From an uncultured Mollicutes bacterium (lineage in GTDB: Bacteria > Bacillota_I > Bacilli_A > RFN20 > CAG-826): a stretch of 64,000 bases of DNA. The DNA lies in NCBI GenBank assembly GCA_945936135.1, contig CAMESG010000005.1, positions 61,609 through 125,608 on the forward strand. Direction: 5' to 3'. The translations under genes were made by a program, and so were the position numbers. The notes beneath the pieces were generated by a model. That model was not told where the DNA came from. It saw only the letters and a list, made by a program, of their open reading frames with translations, and ran no database searches. Position 1 is the stretch's first letter, and each line of letters opens with the position of its first letter. Positions 42,154 through 49,257 of this stretch are shown piece after piece.

Positions 42154-43299
42154 ATGCCAGAAATTGTATTGACCAATATCACGAAAAGCTGGCCGCGTGC
42201 CGGCGGTAAAAAAGGCGAACGCACCGTTGGTGTCGATAACCTTAACCTCACGATCAAAGACCGTGGCTTCATCACCTTGCTTGGGCCTTCGGGCTGCGGC
42301 AAGACCACGACGCTTCGCATGATCGCGGGCTTAGAAACCCCGACCTCCGGCAAGATCACGATTGGCGGCAAGGTCGTCTTCGATTCGGAGAAAGGCATCA
42401 ACATTTCCCCGGATAAGCGCAACGTGGGCTTCCTCTTCCAAAACTACGCTTTATGGCCCCATATGACCGTTTACAAGAACATTGCCTTCGGTCTAGAGAA
42501 CATGAAGTGGAAGAAGGAGGACATTAAAGCGCGCGTGACCGAATTGCTGGCCATGCTCAAGATCGACGAGTTGGGCGACCGCTATCCAAGCGAACTCTCC
42601 GGCGGTCAGCAGCAGCGTGTCGCCATCGCAAGAACCTTGGCCCCAAAACCCTCTGTTCTCTTCATGGACGAGCCTTTGTCCAACTTGGACGCGAAGCTCC
42701 GCCTTGAAATGAGAACCGAGCTCAAGAGGCTTCACCGCGATACGGAATCGACCTTTGTCTACGTCACCCACGACCAGTTGGAGGCCATGACCCTCGCGAC
42801 GGAAGTCTGTTTGATGGAAAAAGGCGTCTTGCAGCAATACGATCCGCCTCTTGAAGTCTACGCCAAGCCAAACAACCTCTTCGTCGCGGACTTCGTCGGC
42901 AACCCGACCATGAACTTCCTTAGAGGCCAGGTCATAAGCCGCGAAGGAAACAAGGCCCAAATCAAATTCGACGAGACCTTGGTGGAATTCGAAGCGAACG
43001 ACAACTTCGATCTTAGCGAGATCAATGAACAAGTCGTTCTCGGCGTCCGTCCGGAGTTCGTCGTCAGTGGCACCAGCAAAGGAAGAAAGGCCGAAGTCAT
43101 CGCCTCCCTTCCTTCCGGCATGGAAACGACCCTCAAGGTCAAGATCGATGAAACGATCCTCACTTCGGTCGTCTTCGGCATTGTTGACTACCCGGTGGGC
43201 GAAAAGATCACGATCAATTTCGCCGATAATCACATCGTCCTCTTCGATGGCGTCACGACGAATCGCATTTGCGACGGCAAATTGGCCTTCGTGAAATAA
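42154..43299 (+). CDS. ABC transporter ATPase of the FbpC/PotA/UgpC class
   Basis: A 381-residue ATPase. It has Walker A GPSGCGKTTT near residue 46, Q-loop FLFQNYALWPHMT, signature LSGGQQQR, Walker B VLFMDEPLSNLDA and switch VTHDQLEAM, followed by a C-terminal TOBE-like regulatory domain (VLGVRPEFVV). It energises the fused permease upstream. The start is ATG 42154 with GGAGGAT. The open frame begins 36 bases earlier but overlaps the permease. Unlike the ATPase at 18255 it has no insertion between Q-loop and signature, so the two transporters have separate ATPases of normal and modified type. Confidence 0.95.
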   Translation: MPEIVLTNITKSWPRAGGKKGERTVGVDNLNLTIKDRGFITLLGPSGCGKTTTLRMIAGLETPTSGKITIGGKVVFDSEKGINISPDKRNVGFLFQNYALWPHMTVYKNIAFGLENMKWKKEDIKARVTELLAMLKIDELGDRYPSELSGGQQQRVAIARTLAPKPSVLFMDEPLSNLDAKLRLEMRTELKRLHRDTESTFVYVTHDQLEAMTLATEVCLMEKGVLQQYDPPLEVYAKPNNLFVADFVGNPTMNFLRGQVISREGNKAQIKFDETLVEFEANDNFDLSEINEQVVLGVRPEFVVSGTSKGRKAEVIASLPSGMETTLKVKIDETILTSVVFGIVDYPVGEKITINFADNHIVLFDGVTTNRICDGKLAFVK

Positions 43300-43308
43300 A
43301 CGCGAACC

Positions 43309-43343
43309 AAAAGCAATCGGGAACCTTCTCGGTTGCTTTTTTG
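43309..43343 (+). terminator. Terminator of the ABC operon
   Basis: An 11-bp stem AAAAGCAATCG/CGGTTGCTTTT with one wobble, followed by TTTTTT. The remaining 190 bases up to 43537 show only an AT-rich promoter region. Confidence 0.92.
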
Positions 43344-43521
43344 TTGGGAAAATCATTTGTCCTTGTTTTGCAAGCTTCTCTTTTCCCATGGCCAGATTTT
43401 TCAAAAGAACTCTGTTTGGATTTTTGCGCGTTAATCTCGTTGCTTTCGTCGGGAAAACTTCTTTGGGTTTGATGAAATTTCTAAAGAAAAAATATTGCAA
43501 TTAATTGCCTCGGTGGTAGGT

Positions 43522-43527
43522 TATTCT
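43522..43527 (+). promoter_or_regulatory. Possible -10 box (TATTCT) of the surface lipoprotein cluster
   Basis: TATTCT ends 10 bases before the ATG at 43538 and there is no ribosome site. A TTGCAA at 43495 is 21 bases away, too far for a usual -35. Confidence 0.4.
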
Positions 43528-43537
43528 AGATTTCAAC

Positions 43538-44746
43538 ATGGATACGACCTTTAACTTAACGAAATTGCTTCGGAAAGGACTCGTTCTTGCAAGCCTTCCT
43601 TTGCTTCTTGCAGGCTGCGGAAACAACGATATTTCTAGCTCCGATCCGCTAGATTCTACGAGCTCTACGAACGAAAACACCAGTCTGACCATTTCGGAAA
43701 GCGAGTTTAAAAACGAAAGCGAATGGAACGATGATGTCGCTGCCGTTTTATACGAAGCCCTTGGCGATTATTATTCTTCCGTCCCTTGCTTCCATGCGGA
43801 TAGCTACGACATCGGTTTGTTTGAGCAAAACCAAACGGGTATCCTTACCGCGGATCTTACCTGTTACGGGGAAAACGCCGCGCTTGCGATGCGGGCTTAT
43901 ACCGTCGCCTTGAAAGCGAATGATTTCACCGTTTACCCCTATGAAGATTACACGATTGCCTTCATTCAACCTTCCTTGATCGATACCTTGATCCTCCAAT
44001 ATGAAGCGGGCACCGAAGGAGACGAAGAATATGTCCGAATCTTCGCTTACGTCCGTCAAGAATACTACGAGACTTGGCCGTACGATCAAGTCGAGGCCTT
44101 CATTGGCATCGACCTTCCTTCTTTCGAAGATGCGAACCGTTATCAATTCGCGGTCACGACCTATGGCGAGACCGAGATTGGCATCATCGGGTGCTTCGAC
44201 GTTGATGATCCGGATAACGCCGCGTCGGATTACGCGGAACTCGTCCAAGAATACGGCTTCTCGATCGTCGATCAGAATTCGGGTTTTTATTACACGATGG
44301 ACGAAGAAAACGGCATCGAACTCGACTTCGGTTACGATTACGAAAGCAACTATTTCCACATCCAAACCTATATGTTGCCGGGTTCGAAGTATTGGCCGAG
44401 CGCCGATTTGGAAATGCTCTTTCCGAGCGCAAATATCCCTGCCTATGAAGAGCAATTCGTCCGTTATGAATCGGGCCTAGGGCAAAGTGGCACCACCTTC
44501 CTTTACGTGATCTATTGCCTCGGGGCAAGCGAAGGATGCGAAGCCATTTACCAAGCTTCATTAGAAGAAGCGGGATGGATCTATGAACCCAACAAGGATT
44601 TTGTCGGGTGGGGAAAAGTTTACAGTTACCATGATTCTGAAAGTGGGGAAACGACCTATCTTCAGTTCGAATACGATGAGGTCTATTCCCGGTTCAGCAT
44701 TTATATTCCGATTGTGGATAGCATGGAACAAGGAGAAAATTTATGA
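43538..44746 (+). CDS. Surface lipoprotein with three ~105-residue repeats
   Basis: A 402-residue lipoprotein (lipobox LAGC, Cys25) with a Ser/Thr/Asp linker. The mature part consists of three related modules of about 105 residues. Modules 2 and 3 open with Trp-Pro (TWPYDQVEAFIGIDLPSFE and YWPSADLEMLFPSANIPAYE), and module 1 opens with EWNDDVAAVLYEALG. Each continues with a Tyr-rich strand, a helix with Y-x-x-x-L-x-x-x-G(F/W) and closing aromatic strands. The same module occurs twice in the lipoprotein at 47934. The protein is very acidic. No known family is recognised. It overlaps the following Ig-like protein by four bases (ATGA), so the three genes form one surface operon. Confidence 0.8.
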   Translation: MDTTFNLTKLLRKGLVLASLPLLLAGCGNNDISSSDPLDSTSSTNENTSLTISESEFKNESEWNDDVAAVLYEALGDYYSSVPCFHADSYDIGLFEQNQTGILTADLTCYGENAALAMRAYTVALKANDFTVYPYEDYTIAFIQPSLIDTLILQYEAGTEGDEEYVRIFAYVRQEYYETWPYDQVEAFIGIDLPSFEDANRYQFAVTTYGETEIGIIGCFDVDDPDNAASDYAELVQEYGFSIVDQNSGFYYTMDEENGIELDFGYDYESNYFHIQTYMLPGSKYWPSADLEMLFPSANIPAYEEQFVRYESGLGQSGTTFLYVIYCLGASEGCEAIYQASLEEAGWIYEPNKDFVGWGKVYSYHDSESGETTYLQFEYDEVYSRFSIYIPIVDSMEQGENL

Positions 44747-47700
44747 AGCAAACGCGTGGTTTATTACTCTTGAGCGTTGCGGCGGCGTTAACCCTTGCCG
44801 CCTGTGGAGCACCCTCTTCTTCAAGCAGTGAATCGACGGGATCTAGCTTGGAAGAACCTAGCTCTTCGACGAACGATTCGACGGCGAGCGAGCCGAGCAG
44901 CAGCGATCCAACGAGCAGCGGCACCGGGACGAGCGAAGATTCGACGGATAGCTCTTCAAGCATCAATTTTGGCAATCGTTTGGCCAAAGCGATGGAGAAG
45001 GATTACTCGAATTTGACGGCCTCCGTCTATTCGGTCTATGACAACGGGGAGTTCGAGGAGCTCTATTATGAGTTCTATGTGGATGATTGGTTTATTTCCT
45101 ATAACCCCGATATGGTCCAAATGGGCGCAGATCCCTATCTTTTCTATCACGATTACGAAGGGGAGAACTACCTCTATTTCGAAGCGGATAATCCGAATGA
45201 CCCGAATTCGAAGGCAGGCTGGCTCAAGAGCGGCCAATACGAAAGCATCCAATACGCCTACCCGAACGCCTATTTCGACATGGTCACCTTCCTTGAAGAA
45301 GTCGATCCCTCCACGGCGACCTATCAAGGCGGCCTTTACGTCATCTCGGATCCGGAAGTGGTCGCGGGATTGAACTCCACGGTCTTCTCGACCTTCTGGA
45401 ACAACGACATCCAATACGTCACGATCCTTCTTTCGAATGATGGTTATTTAAGCAAGATCATCGGGTTGGAAGAGCTCGAAGACGATACCGATTCGGTTCA
45501 GATCCAATTCGGCGATATCGGCACCACGACGACCCCGCTTGGCGTTGAATTGCCGCCGGTTCCTTCCGAAGACAACGTCATGGAGTACTGGGAATACAAG
45601 GGTTGGGATGGACCTTGGGTTGATACCTATCCTTCCTCCGTCACCTTGACCCCGAAATCCCAATACGAGAACGACGTCTTGACAATGGAAATCGAAGACG
45701 TGGTTCAAGCGACCTATTCCTGGCTCCCGGAAGATGCGAACCAAGCGAAGGATTGGACGCTTCATAGCACTGATCCCTCAGTCGCGACGATCAACTTTGA
45801 TTATGACGATAAAGACGGCAACAAAGTTGTGAAGATCCAAGGCGTCTCCGCCGGCGATTGCGAAGTCTACGTGACCGCTCGCGGCGAGCAAGGCAAGGAC
45901 AAAGGCGCGGAAAGCAACCACATCCACGTCCACGTCAAAGACCTCGCGGATCAAAATCTCGAAGGCATGAAGTACCAATTGAACTTCAATGGCCTTCTTG
46001 AAGACGGAACGTTGAGCGTCCGCAACGCTTTGAAGAACGGGCTCCCCGTCACCGCGAAAGCGAACAAAGCCCAATTGATGGCTGGTTATTCGGATCTCTT
46101 CGTTGACACCCAAACGTTGATGCTCAACGATTCCCAACTCGGCGATGGCGATGCCATGGCGAGCTTTGATTTCGATGATCAACAAGTTTCGAGCATCTCC
46201 CTCTATTATGGTCTCTACTATGCGAACGACGCGGTGAACAAATCGAACGTCAAGCGCATCGCGATCGAAACCTCGAACGATGGCGAGAATTGGACCTCGA
46301 TCGACGTCACGGAAGAAGTGCTCTCCTTGATTTCGGCGAACAACAAGAAACTCTTGGAAAAGAGCTTTGCTCCTGCTTCCAAAGTCCGTATCGTCCAAGA
46401 AACCAACATGGTCGGGAAACCGCTTCGTTTCTCCTTTGACGAAGTCTGCTTCATGGCGAACGAGAACTGCCATAACCACGGCCAAGTCGATCACACCCCT
46501 GTTGAAAGCGTGACGATCAGCGCTTCGAAAAACACGGTCAAAGTTGGGCAAAAGCTCATCATGGGCTCTGTCGTTCTCCCGGCGGACGCGACGGATCAAG
46601 ACTTGGTCTGGACTTCGAGCGATCCTAGCATCGCTTCCTTCAAGGACAATGCCTTGACGGGCGTTTCTGCGGGTCAAGTCACCGTCTATGCGACCGCGAC
46701 CAAAGACAACGTCAAATCCAACGAACTCACGATTACGGTCGAGGATATCACCCCGGTTGATTCGAAACTTATCGCGACCTGGAAAGGGGAAGACGGCACC
46801 GTCTTCGAGATCTCGGAAACGGGTATGAACGTCAAGATCCCTGACACGGATGCGGTGACCCTTGCTTATGTTGATTATGATAGCGAGAATCGTAGCTACC
46901 ACTTTGCGAATGGTGCCAATCAAATTGACGTCAAGAAGGTATTTGGCGATGACAATTCCGTTGACATTTTTGGTAAGGTTGGCGACAAAACCTTCCGTTA
47001 CGGCTATTACCAATCGACTCGTTATGTTGCGGCTACCTCGATTGCCTTGACCATGACGGAAGAAGAAGTCGTTGTCCGTAAAGATTCCTACAAGATCAAT
47101 GCCGCGTTCTCTCCGAATAACGCGACGGGTGTTGGCTCGACGGATCTTCTCCGTTGGACCACCGATGTTGAAGGCGTTATCGAATTTGTTGGCAAGGAAG
47201 AAGACGACCTCTATTACGAAGCTGCGGGCAACCTTGGTTGCAGCTTCAAAACTTTGAAAGCGGGCACCGTTACGGTTACCGCGGTCAACGGCGATGGCGT
47301 CACCGCGTCCCTTACCATCACGGTCAAAGAACCGGTGAAAGTCGCTTCGATCTCGATTGCTTCCGCTGGAGATGTGAATAGCATTGAAGTTGGCGCAACG
47401 CTTCAACTTTCCGCAACGGTTTTGGGCGAAAACGGTGCAGAACCCTATGATTCCTCCATTGAATGGAAATCCTCCGATACGAGCGTCGCGACCGTGAACC
47501 AAAACGGCTTGGTGACGGGCAAGTCGGCTTCCGAACAACCTGTGACCATCACGTCGATTGCGAAAGATGGAAGCGCTGTTACCGCGAGTTTTACGCTTAT
47601 GGTGACGGGTTCTACGGGTGTGATCCCCGCGAATTTGGTTGGCGATTGGACGGGAACGGATGGTGAATCCAGTGTCGATTTTATCGTGTCAATCACAAGC

Positions 47701-47928
47701 AGCGGAGCGCTTACTCTTGTCGTGGACGAAGTGACGTTGGAGTTGGCTTTTGTGTCCGCTCTTGGTGATATCTACACCTTCGAGACTGCCGACGGTGTGA
47801 TCTCCCTCGATTTTGACCTCAACCACGAAACGGTAACCTTCGCCTCGATTGAAGAAAGTTCTGGTTTAATTATCTTGACGGACGGAATCTATGTTTCTAC
47901 GGGGGCGAACGAGGTTTCTCGTCGGTAA
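44743..47928 (+). CDS. Large Ig-like (Big_2) surface lipoprotein
   Basis: A 1061-residue lipoprotein (lipobox LAAC, Cys21) with a long Ser/Thr/Glu linker (residues 24-70). After an N-terminal domain of about 200 residues come an Ig-like unit (DPSVATINFDYDD, VSAGDCEVYVTA), a discoidin-like domain (VKRIAIETSNDGENWTSIDV) near 480-580, and three more Big_2-type units marked by SSDPSIASF, GVSAGQVTVYATA and SSDTSVATVNQNGLVTG. Two small beta modules begin with WKGEDGT and WTGTDGE (about 675 and 965). The C-terminus does not carry a sorting signal, so anchoring is by lipid only. It is probably an adhesin or carbohydrate-binding surface protein. The flanking repeat lipoproteins are likely partners. 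Confidence 0.88.
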   Translation: MKQTRGLLLLSVAAALTLAACGAPSSSSSESTGSSLEEPSSSTNDSTASEPSSSDPTSSGTGTSEDSTDSSSSINFGNRLAKAMEKDYSNLTASVYSVYDNGEFEELYYEFYVDDWFISYNPDMVQMGADPYLFYHDYEGENYLYFEADNPNDPNSKAGWLKSGQYESIQYAYPNAYFDMVTFLEEVDPSTATYQGGLYVISDPEVVAGLNSTVFSTFWNNDIQYVTILLSNDGYLSKIIGLEELEDDTDSVQIQFGDIGTTTTPLGVELPPVPSEDNVMEYWEYKGWDGPWVDTYPSSVTLTPKSQYENDVLTMEIEDVVQATYSWLPEDANQAKDWTLHSTDPSVATINFDYDDKDGNKVVKIQGVSAGDCEVYVTARGEQGKDKGAESNHIHVHVKDLADQNLEGMKYQLNFNGLLEDGTLSVRNALKNGLPVTAKANKAQLMAGYSDLFVDTQTLMLNDSQLGDGDAMASFDFDDQQVSSISLYYGLYYANDAVNKSNVKRIAIETSNDGENWTSIDVTEEVLSLISANNKKLLEKSFAPASKVRIVQETNMVGKPLRFSFDEVCFMANENCHNHGQVDHTPVESVTISASKNTVKVGQKLIMGSVVLPADATDQDLVWTSSDPSIASFKDNALTGVSAGQVTVYATATKDNVKSNELTITVEDITPVDSKLIATWKGEDGTVFEISETGMNVKIPDTDAVTLAYVDYDSENRSYHFANGANQIDVKKVFGDDNSVDIFGKVGDKTFRYGYYQSTRYVAATSIALTMTEEEVVVRKDSYKINAAFSPNNATGVGSTDLLRWTTDVEGVIEFVGKEEDDLYYEAAGNLGCSFKTLKAGTVTVTAVNGDGVTASLTITVKEPVKVASISIASAGDVNSIEVGATLQLSATVLGENGAEPYDSSIEWKSSDTSVATVNQNGLVTGKSASEQPVTITSIAKDGSAVTASFTLMVTGSTGVIPANLVGDWTGTDGESSVDFIVSITSSGALTLVVDEVTLELAFVSALGDIYTFETADGVISLDFDLNHETVTFASIEESSGLIILTDGIYVSTGANEVSRR

Positions 47929-47933
47929 ATTTT

Positions 47934-48806
47934 ATGGAAAAGCACTTTATTCCCCTTGTATTGCTCGCGTCCTTGGCGCTTGTCGGGTGCGCTGCTCCCG
48001 CGGTTGATGCCTCCTCTTCGGACGTTGTTTCGGATACTTCGAGCGAAGTTGTTTCGAGTTCCTCCGAATCGTCTACCGACCCTCTTCCTGTTTCCCAATG
48101 GGGTGAAGAACTCGGCGCGGTTTTGCAAAAGAACCTCGGTACCGATCTCCCTTATCTTCCGAACGATTCGTTTACCTATGAAGACACGGTCGATGCCTAT
48201 GGCGACCCCATGGCTATCATCTATTGCTTCTATGATTCGGAAGAGAATCTCGATGCCGCCGGCGAAGCGTATGCCGTTGCTTGCTTTGAAGACGGATATG
48301 ACGTCACCTTGGAAACGATCCAAAGCGGAATCTATGTCTACGACTGCTACTTCGCCGATAAGGTTATCGAATCCAATCACGGGATTGAACTTCAATTCCT
48401 TATTGGCGCTCAAGATGGCGTCGATTGCCTTGGCATCTTCGCTTACAACTACACGGCGTATGATGAAAATATCTGGCCTGGTGATTTGATCGCCGAATAT
48501 CTTGATGGTCAGGAAATCCCCGCGATCGAAGGCGAAGGATACACCTACGCCTACTGGGAAGCCATCGACGAAGAGACGGGCGATAAATTCATCGAAGTCC
48601 AGATCTATGGCGTCTCCTATGGATCGGACGAAGAATATTCGGAAGTCTTGATTGCGGAAGGGTATACCATCAGCGATCCTCAGGAAGATGAATTCGGTGG
48701 CGTTTATTATTACGCCTCCTCCAGCGATTACACGATTGGGTTGATCTACTGTTACGACCTCAATTATGGAGCATTGATCATCGACATCTTGAATCTCACT
48801 CTTTGA
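47934..48806 (+). CDS. Surface lipoprotein with two copies of the ~105-residue repeat
   Basis: A 290-residue lipoprotein (lipobox LVGC, Cys19) with an Asp/Ser linker. The mature part has two modules of the same kind as the protein at 43538: the first opens SQWGEELGAVLQKNLG, the second IWPGDLIAEYLDGQEIPAIE. Both continue with Tyr-rich strands and a Y-x-x-x-L-x-x-(E/D)GY helix. It is strongly acidic. It lies 5 bases after the Ig-like gene and ends before a terminator. Two homologous proteins around one large Ig-like protein suggest gene duplication inside the operon. Function unknown. Confidence 0.8.
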   Translation: MEKHFIPLVLLASLALVGCAAPAVDASSSDVVSDTSSEVVSSSSESSTDPLPVSQWGEELGAVLQKNLGTDLPYLPNDSFTYEDTVDAYGDPMAIIYCFYDSEENLDAAGEAYAVACFEDGYDVTLETIQSGIYVYDCYFADKVIESNHGIELQFLIGAQDGVDCLGIFAYNYTAYDENIWPGDLIAEYLDGQEIPAIEGEGYTYAYWEAIDEETGDKFIEVQIYGVSYGSDEEYSEVLIAEGYTISDPQEDEFGGVYYYASSSDYTIGLIYCYDLNYGALIIDILNLTL

Positions 48807-48824
48807 GTTAAAACCACGCAAAAG

Positions 48825-48847
48825 GCCACGCTAAAAGCGTGGCTTTT
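48825..48847 (+). terminator. Terminator of the surface lipoprotein operon
   Basis: A perfect 8-bp stem GCCACGCT/AGCGTGGC with an AAA loop, then TTTT. Confidence 0.92.
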
Positions 48848-48927
48848 CGTTTGCTTTCCTAGGATTTCACGACGCAATAGTCCTTTATACTCTTCTGTTT
48901 TTACGCCGATCAGTTGCGTTTTCGTGC

Positions 48928-49002
48928 TGAAAACTTTTGCGATTCATTGAAAATAGTTTTCACTACAACTGAAAACTATTGCGATATCCCTAAAAGTTTT
49001 CA
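48928..49002. repeat. Cluster of four alternating inverted 8-mers in non-coding DNA
   Basis: TGAAAACT occurs at 48928-48935 and 48970-48977, and its reverse complement AGTTTTCA at 48955-48962 and 48995-49002, giving the order + - + -. The two direct copies share a longer form (CTGAAAACTnTTGCGAT). The last pair forms a perfect 9-bp inverted repeat (48969-48977/48995-49003). The stretch between the lipoprotein terminator and the tRNA terminator holds no gene that I can support. Confidence 0.8.
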
Positions 49003-49016
49003 GTAGATCCCGTCAC

Positions 49017-49056
49017 AAAAAAAGAGCTACCAAGACAATCGCCTCAGCAACTCTTT
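49017..49056 (-). terminator. Terminator of the tRNA-Pro gene
   Basis: On the minus strand, AAAGAG ... CTCTTT forms the base of an imperfect stem directly followed by a T-run, starting about 10 bases after the tRNA 3' end. Confidence 0.65.
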
Positions 49057-49066
49057 GTTATCCAAC

Positions 49067-49143
49067 TGGTCGGAACGACGGGATTCGAACCCGTGACCTC
49101 TACCACCCCAAGGTAGCGCACTACCAAGCTGTGCTACGTCCCG
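49067..49143 (-). tRNA. tRNA-Pro (anticodon TGG), CCA encoded
   Basis: Read on the minus strand, the acceptor stem is CGGGACG (49143-49137) with CGTTCCG, one wobble pair, then discriminator A and an encoded CCA (49069-49067). The T arm contains GGTTCGAATCC, and the anticodon loop CTTGGGG places TGG between the stem CTACC/GGTAG. The D arm has AGCACAGCTTGGTAG. The anticodon TGG reads proline codons. It is transcribed alone, divergently from uvrA. Confidence 0.95.
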
Positions 49144-49152
49144 GCGAACGTT

Positions 49153-49158
49153 ATTATA
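49153..49158 (-). promoter_or_regulatory. -10 box of the tRNA-Pro gene
   Basis: TATAAT on the minus strand ends 9 bases before the 5' end of the tRNA. The -35 is weak. Confidence 0.6.
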
Positions 49159-49237
49159 ACCGAATCAAGAGAACGTGCCACATTTATTTTTTCGCCCGAA
49201 GAGGGGTGTTTTTTCGTTTTAAGGTTAGAGGGCAAAA

Positions 49238-49246
49238 TGGTACAAT
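49238..49246 (+). promoter_or_regulatory. Extended -10 promoter of uvrA, near-leaderless
   Basis: TGG-TACAAT (49238-49246) ends 11 bases before the ATG at 49258. The in-frame ATG at 49237 overlaps the promoter and cannot be the start. Confidence 0.65.
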
Positions 49247-49257
49247 CTCATCGCTTT

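Noticed and set aside
48928..49003. CRISPR array
   Set aside because: The repeated unit is only 8-17 bases, alternates in orientation and has unequal, short spacing. No cas genes are in the window.
49237..49257. Upstream ATG for uvrA
   Set aside because: It lies inside the extended -10 element TGGTACAAT, so it would not be in the transcript. UvrA homology begins after ATG 49258.
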